From contig NZ_SNWR01000001.1 in NCBI RefSeq assembly GCF_004362215.1, positions 4,694,001 through 4,758,000 of the forward strand: a stretch of 64,000 bases of DNA, in the 5' to 3' direction. The notes beneath the pieces were generated by a model, which worked only from the letters and a program-made list of their open reading frames with translations, did not search any database and had not been told where the DNA came from. Positions within the stretch are counted from its first letter, which is position 1. Every line of letters starts with the position of its first letter. Below are positions 43,787 through 52,849 of the stretch, piece after piece. Both the position numbers and the translations under genes were made by a program. This stretch comes from Paractinoplanes brasiliensis (GTDB taxonomy: Bacteria; Actinomycetota; Actinomycetes; Mycobacteriales; Micromonosporaceae).

Positions 43787-44226
43787 CAGTCGGAGGGGTA
43801 GGAGCGGCGGTTGCGTTTGGTCTCGCCGCGGCGTTTCTTCTCGGCGATGCGGCGTTCGACGGAACCCTTGGAGGGGCGGGTGGCCCGCCGTACGCGGGGT
43901 GGCGCCGCGATGGCCGAGGCGACCAACCCGGCCAGCCGGGCCGCCGCGGCCTCACGGTTGCGCAGCTGGGAGCGGTGCTCGGAGGCGGTGACGGTGAGCA
44001 CGCCCTGCACCAGCCGGTGACCGAGGCGTTCGGCGGCGCGTGCCTTCAGCGCGGGTGGCAGCAGCGCCGAGCCGCCCAGATCCCAGGACAGCTCGACCCG
44101 GGAATCCGTCGTGTTGACCCCCTGACCGCCGGGGCCGCTGGAGCGCGAGAAGCGCCAGGCGAGCTCGGCCGCCGGAATCGTCAGCCGATCGTTGACCCGG
44201 ACGTCATCCACCACGCCGCCCAGCAT
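43786..44226 (-). CDS. arfB: Ribosome-rescue peptidyl-tRNA hydrolase (RF-1 domain)
   Basis: A 146-residue protein with the class I release-factor GGQ motif (SSGPGGQGVNTTDSRVEL) and the basic C-terminal tail rich in Lys/Arg (EKKRRGETKRNRRS) that enters the empty mRNA channel of stalled ribosomes. It lacks stop-codon-recognition domains, as expected for ArfB/YaeJ. It hydrolyses peptidyl-tRNA on non-stop ribosomes. The start (ATG 44226 or a nearby GTG) is uncertain. It is divergent from the M16 peptidase pair with a 27-bp gap. Confidence 0.9.
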   Translation of the reverse strand: MLGGVVDDVRVNDRLTIPAAELAWRFSRSSGPGGQGVNTTDSRVELSWDLGGSALLPPALKARAAERLGHRLVQGVLTVTASEHRSQLRNREAAAARLAGLVASAIAAPPRVRRATRPSKGSVERRIAEKKRRGETKRNRRSYPSD

Positions 44227-44253
44227 GGCACGCGGACAGGGCACTATGAACGG

Positions 44254-45570
44254 GTGACGTCCCCAACTGCGCCGGCCGTCGTGACCGGCTATCCGTGGCC
44301 CATCGCCTCCACCCGCCTCGACAACGGCCTGCGGGTCGTCGTCAGCGAGGACCGGACCGCGCCTGTGGTCTGCGTCAATCTCTGGTACGACGTGGGCTCG
44401 CGGCACGAACCCGCCGGCCAGACCGGCTTCGCCCACCTGTTCGAGCACCTGATGTTCGAGGGCTCGCAGCACGTGGCCAAGACCGAGCACATGCGGCTCG
44501 TGCAGGGCAACGGCGGTTCGTTGAACGCGACCACCAACCCCGACCGCACCAACTACTTCGAGACCATGCCGGCCGAGCACCTGGAACTGGCGCTGTGGCT
44601 GGAGGCCGACCGGATGGGCGGCCTGGTGCCCGCGCTCACCCAGGAGACGCTCGACAACCAGCGCGAAGTGGTCAAGAACGAGCGCCGCCAGCGCTACGAG
44701 AACGTGCCGTACGGGGATGCCTGGCTGCGCCTGCTGGCCCTGCTCTATCCCGAGGGGCACCCTTACCACCACGCCACGATCGGCTCGATGGAAGACCTCA
44801 ACGCGGCCTCCCTCGACACCTTCAAGGCGTTCCACCAGCAGTACTACGCGCCCAACAACGCCGTGCTGACGGTGGCCGGGGACGCGTCGCCGGACGAGGT
44901 GTTCGCGCTGGCCGAAAAGTACTTCGGGGTGATCGAGCCGGTGTCGTCGATCCCGCCGGCGCCGCACAGTTACCTGCCCGGCCCGGCCACCGAGCCCGTA
45001 CGGGAAACGGTGAGCGCTGTCGTGCCGGCGCCCCGCCTGTACGTGTCACACCGCACGCACCCGTTCGGCACGGCCGGGTACGACGCGATCACCGTGCTGG
45101 CCGCGGTGCTCGGCAACGGCCGGGGCAGCCGCCTCTATCAGCGCCTGGCCGACGGCGCCCGGATCGCCCAGCCCGACTACATCGGCTCGTACGGGGTGGA
45201 TCTGGCCCACGCTCCCGCCCCGCTGATCATCACCGCGACCGCGAAGGACGGCGTGCCGGTGGAGACCCTCGAGGCGGGCCTGACCGAGGTGATCGGCAGC
45301 CTGGTGACCGAGCCGGTGACCGAGGAGGAGCTGTCCCGGGCCAAGGCGCTGCTGACCACCTCGTGGTGGCGGCAGGTGTCCACGGTGGGCGGCCGCGCCG
45401 ACACGCTCTCGCGGTACACCACCCAGTTCGGCGACCCGGGCGCGGCCGCGTACAGGCTGCCGCAGTGGCTCGCGGTGACCGCCGACGACGTCACCGACGC
45501 CGCGAAGTACGCCCTCAAGCCCGAATCCCGGGTCACGCTGACCTACCTGCCCGAGAACGGGGACAACTGA
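44254..45570 (+). CDS. M16 zinc metallopeptidase, catalytic subunit
   Basis: A 438-residue member of the insulinase/pitrilysin family. The inverted zinc motif HLFEH is at residues 61-65, with the third ligand Glu in the usual ~75-residue-downstream helix (LDNQREVVKNERRQRYEN). It has no signal peptide, so it acts in the cytoplasm. It overlaps the next M16 gene by one base (TGATG), the classic catalytic/non-catalytic pair that forms a heterodimeric clamshell degrading short peptides. Confidence 0.93.
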   Translation: MTSPTAPAVVTGYPWPIASTRLDNGLRVVVSEDRTAPVVCVNLWYDVGSRHEPAGQTGFAHLFEHLMFEGSQHVAKTEHMRLVQGNGGSLNATTNPDRTNYFETMPAEHLELALWLEADRMGGLVPALTQETLDNQREVVKNERRQRYENVPYGDAWLRLLALLYPEGHPYHHATIGSMEDLNAASLDTFKAFHQQYYAPNNAVLTVAGDASPDEVFALAEKYFGVIEPVSSIPPAPHSYLPGPATEPVRETVSAVVPAPRLYVSHRTHPFGTAGYDAITVLAAVLGNGRGSRLYQRLADGARIAQPDYIGSYGVDLAHAPAPLIITATAKDGVPVETLEAGLTEVIGSLVTEPVTEEELSRAKALLTTSWWRQVSTVGGRADTLSRYTTQFGDPGAAAYRLPQWLAVTADDVTDAAKYALKPESRVTLTYLPENGDN

Positions 45571-46916
45571 TGACTTTGATCGCCACCCGTCCCGAACCGG
45601 GCGAGGCCCGGCCGTACACCTTCCCCGACCTGCAGCGCGTGCAGGCCGGGGGCGGCACCGTGATCGGGGCCCACCTGCCCGGCCAAGCTTTGGCGAGCGC
45701 GATGCTGCTGGCCGACGCGGGGGCCGCCCGCGAGACCGCAGGACGCGAGGGCACCGCCACCGTCCTGGCCAAGTCGCTGGAAGAGGGCACCAAGAAGCGC
45801 GACTCGGCGGCGTACGCAATCGCCTTGGAGAGCCTGGGCGCCGAGCTGTCGCCGGGCGTCGACTGGGACACCTTCCGCGTCGGGGTCTCGGCGCCGGTGC
45901 CGCAGCTGCTCGACGCGGTGCGGCTGGCCGCCGAGGCCGTACGCACGCCCCGGCTCGACCCCGACGACGTGAACCGGGTCCGCGACGACGAGGTGACCGC
46001 GCTGCGCATGGATTGGGCCCAGCCCGGCCCCCGCGCCGACGCCGCCCTTCGAGCCGACCTGTTCGGGGCGAGCGAGCGGTTCGGCCGCCCGATGCACGGC
46101 GACCCGGCCTCGGTGGCCGCGGTGACCGTCGACGACGTGGTCGCGTTCCACCGCTCCTGGCTCCACCGCCCGTCGGTGCTGCTGGTCGCGGGCGACCTGA
46201 GCACCCTCGACCTCAAGGCGCTGGGTGAGGCCGCGTTCGGTGGTGTGGAAGGCGCCCCGCTGACCGCCGAACCGCCGCTCGACGTGCCGGTGCGGGACCA
46301 GCGCCGGATCCTGCTGGTCGACCGGCCCGGCTCGGTGCAGTCGACGCTGCGCATCGGCCATCGCTCGCCGGAACGGGCCACGCCCGACTATGTGGCCATG
46401 ACGCTGGCCGCCACGGTGCTCGGCGGGGCGTTCACGTCCCGCCTCAACCACCTGATCCGCGAGGTCAAGGGCTACACGTACGGCATCAGGGGCGCGTACG
46501 CGATGAGCCGGCGCTTCGGTCGTTTCGAGGTGGCCGCGGGCGTGCAGACCGCGGTGACCGTGCCCGCCATCGTCGACACGCTCGGCGAGATCGCGCGGAC
46601 ACAGGAGTTCGGCGTGACCGAGGAGGAGCTGGCCGTCGCGCGTTCGTGGCGGGCCGGGCAGCTGTCGGTCGAGATGCAGACGCCGGGCTCGATCGTCGGC
46701 GCGCTGAGCACGCTCGTCGTGCACGGCCTGCCCGACGACTACTACCCGGCACTGCGTACGCGATATCTCGAGACGCCGATCGAGGAGGTCAGCGCGGCGG
46801 CCGGCCGGCACCTGCACCCGCACGGCCTCACCCTGGTCGTCGAGGGTGACGCGGCGGTGATCCGCGACGAGCTGGTGGCCGCGGGCATCGGCGACGTGGT
46901 CGACGCGGAGATCTGA
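45570..46916 (+). CDS. M16 peptidase, non-catalytic subunit
   Basis: A 448-residue M16-fold protein without HxxEH. The C-terminal half carries the substrate-binding R/Y pair region (REVKGYTYGIRGAY). It is translated from an ATG overlapping the upstream stop codon and should form a heterodimer with the 44254-45570 product. Together they resemble mitochondrial processing peptidase alpha/beta. Confidence 0.93.
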   Translation: MTLIATRPEPGEARPYTFPDLQRVQAGGGTVIGAHLPGQALASAMLLADAGAARETAGREGTATVLAKSLEEGTKKRDSAAYAIALESLGAELSPGVDWDTFRVGVSAPVPQLLDAVRLAAEAVRTPRLDPDDVNRVRDDEVTALRMDWAQPGPRADAALRADLFGASERFGRPMHGDPASVAAVTVDDVVAFHRSWLHRPSVLLVAGDLSTLDLKALGEAAFGGVEGAPLTAEPPLDVPVRDQRRILLVDRPGSVQSTLRIGHRSPERATPDYVAMTLAATVLGGAFTSRLNHLIREVKGYTYGIRGAYAMSRRFGRFEVAAGVQTAVTVPAIVDTLGEIARTQEFGVTEEELAVARSWRAGQLSVEMQTPGSIVGALSTLVVHGLPDDYYPALRTRYLETPIEEVSAAAGRHLHPHGLTLVVEGDAAVIRDELVAAGIGDVVDAEI

Positions 46917-46968
46917 ATCACCCGCCCTTCCCAGCGAACGGCAAGGCGGGACCGATAGCTTTGCCGCC

Positions 46969-47973
46969 ATGACGATCACCGAGACACCGTCCGAGGTCCG
47001 GCCGGGCCGGCGGGTGAGGCGCAGCGCGCTGCTCATCCTGCTGGCCCTGCCGGCCCTGGCCTGGGCGGTGGTCCGGCTGTTCGGCCTGGAAAGCGGCTTC
47101 CTGGTACAGCTGGTCGCTTTCACGCCGTACGCGGCCGCGTGGTCGTTCGTGCCGCTGGTGATCGCGTTGCTGACCCGCAAGTGGCTTGCCGCGGCGGTGT
47201 CCGCGCTGGCCACCGTGCTGCTGGCGGGGGCCGTGCTGCCCCGGGCGATTCCCGACCACGACAAGGGCCCGGCGACAGGCGTCCCGATGACGGTCATGAC
47301 GGTCAACGTGTTCATCGGCGCGGCCGACCCGGCGGACGTCGTGAACCTGGTCCGCGAGCATGACGTCGCGGTGCTGGCGGTGCAGGAGTTCACCCCCGAG
47401 TCGGCGGCCGGGCTCACCGCGGCCGGGCTCGACACGCTGCTGCCGCATCACGCGTTGGCCGACGAGATCGGCACCACCGGGTCGGGTCTCTACTCCCGTT
47501 TCCCGTTCACCGGCCAGGGCTCCCGGCGCGGCGACGGCGGCGGGTTGCAGGACGGCAACCTTCAGGTGTACGCGACGGTGCAGGTGCCCGGGGCGGGGCC
47601 GGTGTTCGTGGAATCGGCGCACCCGCTGGCCCCGTACGCGCTCGCCGCCGAACAGGCGTGGCGCTCCGATCTGGAAGCGCTGCCCCGAGCCGGTCAGGGG
47701 CCGCCCAAGCTGATCCTGGGCGACTTCAACTCGACGCTCGACCACGCGGCGCTGCGCAAGACGATCTCGTACGGCTATCGCGACGCGGCCGCTGCCACCG
47801 GCAAGGGGCTGATCGGCACGTGGGGTCCGTACGCGGGCCTGCCGATCCCGCCGGTGACGCTCGACCACATTCTGGTGGACAACCGCATCGGCGTACGGGG
47901 GACATCCGTTCACTCTGTGTCGGGAAGTGACCACCGGGCATTGGTCGCAAGGGTCACTCTTCCACGGTCATGA
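46969..47973 (+). CDS. Membrane endonuclease/exonuclease/phosphatase-family protein (copy 1)
   Basis: A 334-residue protein with three N-terminal membrane segments (about 19-92) followed by an EEP domain facing outside. Motifs: TVNVFIG (Asn), LAVQEFTPES (Glu), ILGDFNSTLDH (Asp-x-Asn) and GSDHRALVA (Asp-His). EEP enzymes cleave phosphodiesters; the substrate (extracellular DNA, phospholipid or other) is open. It is followed by a close paralogue 136 bp downstream. Confidence 0.88.
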   Translation: MTITETPSEVRPGRRVRRSALLILLALPALAWAVVRLFGLESGFLVQLVAFTPYAAAWSFVPLVIALLTRKWLAAAVSALATVLLAGAVLPRAIPDHDKGPATGVPMTVMTVNVFIGAADPADVVNLVREHDVAVLAVQEFTPESAAGLTAAGLDTLLPHHALADEIGTTGSGLYSRFPFTGQGSRRGDGGGLQDGNLQVYATVQVPGAGPVFVESAHPLAPYALAAEQAWRSDLEALPRAGQGPPKLILGDFNSTLDHAALRKTISYGYRDAAAATGKGLIGTWGPYAGLPIPPVTLDHILVDNRIGVRGTSVHSVSGSDHRALVARVTLPRS

Positions 47974-48109
47974 TCGACTGCACCGGAGTGAGCGAAGCGG
48001 TCGTAGGGCCAGGAGAGCACGACACTGCGAGCTCTGCTTCATAGTCGGTCCGGTCACTTCTGCCGCCGCGTCATAGTTGGTCTGGCGTGGGGTGGTTAGC
48101 CTCGCCGCC

Positions 48110-49120
48110 ATGACGATCACCAGCGCGCCGAGCGCCGGTCGGGCGGACGGTCACCCCCGACGACGACGAAAGGCCGCGCTGACCGTGCTGTTCTGGCTGT
48201 TCATCCTCCCTTTTCTGAGCTGGGCCGTGATCCGGCTCGGCGGCTGGGAAAGGGGGCCCGTGGTCCAGTTGTTCGCGTTCACCCCCTATGTCGCGGCCGC
48301 CGCCTGGCTGCCCGCGATCCTGGCCCTGGCGACCCGGCGCTGGACGGTGGGCGCGGTGGCCGTGATCGTTGCGCTCGCGCTGGCCGCGGCGGTGCTGCCC
48401 CGGGCCATTCCGAACCGTGACAAGGGCCCGAGGCTGGGTGTCCAGCTCACCGTGATGACGTCGAACATGCTCTTCGGCAAGGCTGACGCGACGGCGATCG
48501 TCAAGCTGGTCAGCGAGCACGACGTCGCCGTGCTGGCGGTGCAGGAGTTCACCACCGAGGGCAAACAGGCACTGGCCGACGCTGGGCTGGGCGCGCTGCT
48601 GCCGTACTCGTCACTGGCCGACGAACCGGGCGCCGACGGCTCGGGGCTGTACTCGCGCTATCCGATCACCTCGGCGGGAGCCAACCGCAACGGCGGGGGC
48701 TTCATGCAGGCGTACGGGACCCTGCAGATCCCGGAGGCCGGGCCGGTTGTCGTCGAGTCGGCTCACCCCCTGGCGCCGTACGCGCGATCGGTTCTCGGCC
48801 AGTGGCGTGAGGACCTGCTGGCCGAGCCCCGCGCCGACAAGAGCGGGACGCCGGTGATCCTGCTCGGCGACTTCAACGCCACCCTCGACCACGCCCCCAT
48901 GCGCGAACTGATCGCGAGCGGTTACCGCGACGCCGCCGACGTCACCGGCAAGGGGCTGATCGGCACCTGGGGACCGTACGACGGCAACCCGATCCCGCCG
49001 GTCACGATCGACCATGTGCTCGTGGACGAACGGATCGGCGTACGGGGAACAAGCGTGCACGCCATCCCCCGCAGCGACCACCGCGCGATCATCGCCGAGC
49101 TCACCGTCCCCGCGTCATGA
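48110..49120 (+). CDS. Membrane endonuclease/exonuclease/phosphatase-family protein (copy 2)
   Basis: A 336-residue paralogue of the preceding gene with the same three-membrane-segment plus EEP plan (SNMLFGKADA, LAVQEFTTEG, LLGDFNATLDH, RSDHRAIIAE). Start ATG 48110 gives the MTIT N-terminus shared with copy 1. It overlaps the next gene by ATGA. TCATAGT-GGTC repeats at 48039 and 48071 lie just upstream. Confidence 0.88.
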   Translation: MTITSAPSAGRADGHPRRRRKAALTVLFWLFILPFLSWAVIRLGGWERGPVVQLFAFTPYVAAAAWLPAILALATRRWTVGAVAVIVALALAAAVLPRAIPNRDKGPRLGVQLTVMTSNMLFGKADATAIVKLVSEHDVAVLAVQEFTTEGKQALADAGLGALLPYSSLADEPGADGSGLYSRYPITSAGANRNGGGFMQAYGTLQIPEAGPVVVESAHPLAPYARSVLGQWREDLLAEPRADKSGTPVILLGDFNATLDHAPMRELIASGYRDAADVTGKGLIGTWGPYDGNPIPPVTIDHVLVDERIGVRGTSVHAIPRSDHRAIIAELTVPAS

Positions 49121-49629
49121 CCGTCACCACCCGCCTGGCCACGGCCGGCGACGCCCCCGAGATGGCTTCGCTGACGCGTGCCAACCGCGAGTTCATGGCC
49201 CCGTGGGAACCGGAGCGCTCGCCGGACTACTTCACCGAAGCCGGTCAGCGGCAGGTGCTCGGCGACATGCTGGCGCAGCAGTCGACAGTGCCGCACGTGA
49301 TCGTCCTGGACGGGCGCCTCGTCGGCCGAATCGTCCTGTCGAACATCGTCCGCGGCCCGTTCCAGTCCGCCTCGCTCGGCTACTGGGTGTCCCAGCACGT
49401 CAACGGCCGCGGTGTCGCCCGCACTGCCGTCGCGCAGATGGTCCGGCTGGCCTTCGATGCGCTCGGCCTGCATCGCGTCGAGGCCGGCACCCTTCTGCAC
49501 AACAAGGCTTCGCAGCGCGTCCTCGAGGTCAACGGCTTTCGCCCGTACGGGATGGCGCCGCGCTACTTGCGCATAGCCGGCGAGTGGCAGGACCACCTGC
49601 TGTTCCAGCGCCTCGCCGAGGGCGGATGA
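49117..49629 (+). CDS. GNAT acetyltransferase (RimJ/RimL type)
   Basis: A 170-residue GNAT protein (SLGYWVSQHVNGRGVARTAV, the acetyl-CoA loop, and HRVEAGTLLHNKASQRVLEVNGF), as in ribosomal-protein alanine N-acetyltransferases. The start overlaps the EEP gene stop (ATGA), so it is translated with it. The acceptor is not known. Confidence 0.9.
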   Translation: MTVTTRLATAGDAPEMASLTRANREFMAPWEPERSPDYFTEAGQRQVLGDMLAQQSTVPHVIVLDGRLVGRIVLSNIVRGPFQSASLGYWVSQHVNGRGVARTAVAQMVRLAFDALGLHRVEAGTLLHNKASQRVLEVNGFRPYGMAPRYLRIAGEWQDHLLFQRLAEGG

Positions 49630-49649
49630 CGTCGCCCGGCAGGCTCGTC

Positions 49650-50591
49650 TCAGCGGTGGTTGAAGGGGGCTACGGCCTCGCGGTTGCGGGCGGCGCTTTC
49701 CGGGCCCATCAGTTCTTCGCACACGCGGATCAGGCGGGCCCGCAGGGCGGCGGCGCGGCGGGCGAACTCGCGCTGGCGGGCCACGTACTCCGCCTTGCCC
49801 TCGGGGGTTTCGATCTTGACCGGGGGGTGGCCGTAGGAGCTCAGGTCGTACGGGCTGGCCTGCATGTCGAGCAGGCGGATGTCGGAGGCCAGCGCGAAAC
49901 AGTCGAGGGCCAGCGCGCCCGGCACGGCGGCGCCCAGCTTGGTCGCCCACTTGTGCACGTCCATCGCGGCGTGCAGGCAGCCGGGCTGGTCGAGGTCGAC
50001 CTGGGTGGCCCGGGTCGGCTGCAGGCGGTTGAGCCCGACGGCCTCGGGGGTGAAGAAGCGGAACGCGTCGTAGTGGGTGCAGCGGATGGGGTGCTGCTCG
50101 ACGACCTTGTCGGTCTCGGCCTGGCCCAGGCGCAGCGGCAGCGGGTGGCGGTGGTCGGGGTCGCGATAGACCATGGCCCACTCGTGCAGGCCGAAGCAGC
50201 CGGAGAAGACGGGGCGCGACGCCGTGGCGGTCAGCAGGCCGTGGATGTAGCGCACGCTCTCGCCGCGGGCCTGCATGTAGGCGTCCTGGTCGAGCGCGAC
50301 CACTCCGTCCGGATAGGTCATGTAGAACTTCCACGACGACTGCTCGGCCAGGCCGTCAGGCGCGGGGGCGAGGCCGGCCCCGACTCCGGGGTGCCACCGG
50401 CGCAGCACGGACGGGCGGGTGCCGTAGTAGTCGTACAGGAAATCTTCGATGGCGTGCTTCTCGCCGACGGCACGGCGGGCACGGTGGCCCGCGGTCATCT
50501 CGTCGGCCCGCTCGGCGTGTGCCCGCGCGAGAGGTATCCAGGTGACCGAGGGCAGCGTCGTGGTGAGCGCCCTCACCTGCTTGATCCCCAT
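49650..50591 (-). CDS. Putative 3-methyladenine DNA glycosylase-like protein
   Basis: A 313-residue protein of an actinobacterial family often labelled 3-methyladenine DNA glycosylase: AGHRARRAVGEKHAIEDFLYDYY near the N-terminus, RRWHPG, ESVRYIHGLLTAT, and CLHAAMDVHKWATKLG. The label is recalled from family annotation, not derived from a visible catalytic motif, so the activity is unproven. ATG 50591 was chosen over longer in-frame starts. It is convergent with the acetyltransferase gene and divergent from the ABC exporter. Confidence 0.7.
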   Translation of the reverse strand: MGIKQVRALTTTLPSVTWIPLARAHAERADEMTAGHRARRAVGEKHAIEDFLYDYYGTRPSVLRRWHPGVGAGLAPAPDGLAEQSSWKFYMTYPDGVVALDQDAYMQARGESVRYIHGLLTATASRPVFSGCFGLHEWAMVYRDPDHRHPLPLRLGQAETDKVVEQHPIRCTHYDAFRFFTPEAVGLNRLQPTRATQVDLDQPGCLHAAMDVHKWATKLGAAVPGALALDCFALASDIRLLDMQASPYDLSSYGHPPVKIETPEGKAEYVARQREFARRAAALRARLIRVCEELMGPESAARNREAVAPFNHR

Positions 50592-50725
50592 CGCCTCAGC
50601 GTATCCAGCCGAAGCGATCAACACGATCACCGTGAGGCGCGAATGCGTCGTGCGTCGCGGACGAAAACGACCAATGCCCGTAATTCGGTCACTCCTGTGG
50701 CATATGACGAAGGGCTGCTCGGATC

Positions 50726-50743
50726 TGTAGTACACCTACTACA
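50726..50743. promoter_or_regulatory. Inverted-repeat operator upstream of the ABC exporter
   Basis: TGTAGTA-CACC-TACTACA (50726-50732 and 50737-50743) is a perfect 7-bp inverted repeat 21 bp before the ATP-binding gene. It resembles GntR/YtrA-type sites that control ABC exporters. No GntR gene is in the window; the XRE gene at the end of the operon is the local candidate regulator. Confidence 0.6.
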
Positions 50744-50763
50744 TTCTTGCTAATGTCCTGGAC

Positions 50764-51696
50764 ATGGCAGGAACGACTTTGGCGGGGGCGTCCGAGGCCG
50801 GCGTATCGGTGCCGGTCGACGAACGGGTCATCGACGTCCGCGATCTGCGGATGCGCTACGGGACGAAGGACGTCCTGCACGAGGTGAGCTTCGCCGCGCG
50901 ACGCGGTGAGGTCCTCGTGCTGCTCGGGCCCAACGGCGCGGGCAAGACGACCACGATCGAGATCCTCGAGGGGTTCCGCATGCGGTCCTCGGGCGAGGTG
51001 AACGTGCTCGGCGTCGACCCGGCCACGGCCGGTGAGGCGTGGCGGGCCCAGGTCGGTGTGGTGCTGCAATCCTGGCGCGATCACGGCAAGTGGCAGGTCC
51101 GCGAGCTGCTGGGCCACCTCGGGATGTACTACCGGCGCTACTCCACCGACGCCAAGACGCGGCCATGGCCTGTCGACGACCTGCTCGAGGTGGTCGGCCT
51201 GACCGCCGCGGCCACCACCCGGGTCGCCCGGCTCTCCGGCGGCCAGCGTCGGCGGCTCGATGTGGCGATCGGCATCGTCGGCCGTCCCGACCTGCTCTTT
51301 CTCGACGAGCCGACGGTCGGCTTCGACCCGGCGGCCCGGCGCGAGTTCCACGACCTGGTGCACCGGCTGACCGATGTGGACGACACCACGATCCTGCTGA
51401 CCACCCACGATCTGGACGAGGCCGAGAAACTGGCCGACCGCATCCTCATCCTGTCCGGTGGGCGCATCATCGCCGACGGTTCGGCCGACGAGCTGTCCCG
51501 GCGGGTGGCGGGCGAGAGCGAGGTCCGCTGGAGCCGCGACGGACAGCGCTTCGTCCATGCGGCGGCCAACCCCGTTCCCTTCGTACGGGAATTGCTGGTG
51601 CAACACGGGGACGCGGTGGAAGACCTCGAGGTGCGGCGGAACAGCCTCGAGGACACGTACATGCGCTTGGTACACGACTCGGAGGGAAGCCCGTAA
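50764..51696 (+). CDS. ABC transporter ATP-binding protein (DrrA-like)
   Basis: A 310-residue ATPase: Walker A GPNGAGKTTT, signature LSGGQRRRLD, Walker B LLFLDEPTVGFD and H-loop TTHDLDEAE. The C-terminal extension (about 235-310) is of the multidrug/antibiotic-resistance type. Its stop overlaps the permease start (TAATG). Together they form an exporter of unknown substrate. Confidence 0.94.
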   Translation: MAGTTLAGASEAGVSVPVDERVIDVRDLRMRYGTKDVLHEVSFAARRGEVLVLLGPNGAGKTTTIEILEGFRMRSSGEVNVLGVDPATAGEAWRAQVGVVLQSWRDHGKWQVRELLGHLGMYYRRYSTDAKTRPWPVDDLLEVVGLTAAATTRVARLSGGQRRRLDVAIGIVGRPDLLFLDEPTVGFDPAARREFHDLVHRLTDVDDTTILLTTHDLDEAEKLADRILILSGGRIIADGSADELSRRVAGESEVRWSRDGQRFVHAAANPVPFVRELLVQHGDAVEDLEVRRNSLEDTYMRLVHDSEGSP

Positions 51697-52538
51697 TGAT
51701 CGAGTCGCTGAAGGCCGGCGTTGCCCGCGGGCTCGTCGAGCTGCGGCAGACGCTCACCACCGCGCAGGACCTCTGGGGTTACTTCTTCCCCTCGCTCGGC
51801 CTGCTCATCACGGTGTTCTTCACCAACAGGACGACCGTGCCGGGCACGAGTTTCTCGCTCGGCGCGGCCACCCTGCCCAGCTCGCTCGGCATGCTGCTGG
51901 CGTTCGGCGGCCTGCTCACGATCGCCCAGATCCTGGTCGTCGAGCGTGAGGACGGGACGCTGCTGCGAGCCAAGGCCACGCCCAACGGCATGAACGGCTA
52001 CCTGATCGGCAAGGTGATCACGGTCGGCGGCATGACCCTGTTCTCCGTACTGGCCGTGCTGATCCCGGGGGTCTTCCTGGTCGACGGGCTCGATGTCGAT
52101 CTCGGCGGAGCCCTGACGCTGGTCTGGCTGCTCCCGCTGGCCGTTGTGGCGACGATGCCGATCGGCGCCGCCATCGGATCCTCGTTCGAGAACCCGCGCA
52201 ACCTGGGCTTCGTCATGATGCCGGTGTTCGGGCTGGTCGCGATCTCCGGCATCTTCTACCCGATCACCGGCATGCCGGGCTGGCTGCAGGCGGTCGCGCA
52301 GATCTTCCCGATCTACTGGCTCGGGTTGGGCATGCGGTCGGCGTTCCTGCCCGACGCGCTGGCCTCGGTCGAGCTGGGCGACTCGTGGCGTCATCTCGAG
52401 ACGTTCGGGGTACTCGCCTTGTGGGCGGTGCTCGGCCTGCTGGTGGCGCCCGTGCTGATGCGGCGGATGGCGCGGCGCGAGTCGGGTTCCGCGGTCGCTG
52501 CCCGGCGCGAGCGGGCGCTGACCACGGTGGGTCGTTGA
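51696..52538 (+). CDS. ABC transporter permease (ABC-2 type)
   Basis: A 280-residue inner-membrane protein with six predicted membrane segments in ABC-2 arrangement (QILVVEREDGTLLRAKATPNG between segments 2 and 3 is the coupling region). Start overlaps the ATPase stop. It is followed 10 bp later by an XRE regulator in the same operon. Confidence 0.93.
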   Translation: MIESLKAGVARGLVELRQTLTTAQDLWGYFFPSLGLLITVFFTNRTTVPGTSFSLGAATLPSSLGMLLAFGGLLTIAQILVVEREDGTLLRAKATPNGMNGYLIGKVITVGGMTLFSVLAVLIPGVFLVDGLDVDLGGALTLVWLLPLAVVATMPIGAAIGSSFENPRNLGFVMMPVFGLVAISGIFYPITGMPGWLQAVAQIFPIYWLGLGMRSAFLPDALASVELGDSWRHLETFGVLALWAVLGLLVAPVLMRRMARRESGSAVAARRERALTTVGR

Positions 52539-52548
52539 GAGAGAGCCG

Positions 52549-52809
52549 ATGGGTAGCGAAGTCACGTACAACCGCATCGCGATGCTCCGGGCCGAGCGCG
52601 GGGTCACACGGCGGCAGCTGGCCGACGCCCTGGGGGTCCACTACCAGACGGTGGGCTACCTGGAGCGGGGCGAGTTCAGCCCCAGCCTGCACCTGGCCCT
52701 GCGGCTCTCGCGCTACTTCGAGGTGCCGGTCGAGGTCATCTTTTCGCTCGACCCGTTCCCGCGCCTGGGCTCGACAGCGACCGAGATGCACGGGGAGCGT
52801 TCGGCGTAG
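52549..52809 (+). CDS. Small XRE-family transcriptional regulator
   Basis: An 86-residue Cro/CI-type helix-turn-helix protein: RIAMLRAERGVTRRQLADAL then VHYQTVGYLERGEFSPSL, as in the YozG/ArtR-like regulators placed beside ABC-2 exporters. It lies 10 bp after the permease. It may autoregulate the operon through the TGTAGTA inverted repeat. Confidence 0.9.
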   Translation: MGSEVTYNRIAMLRAERGVTRRQLADALGVHYQTVGYLERGEFSPSLHLALRLSRYFEVPVEVIFSLDPFPRLGSTATEMHGERSA

Positions 52810-52849
52810 ATTTCCCTTGAAGAGCTGCTAGCCGTAGAGGGGATCAACC

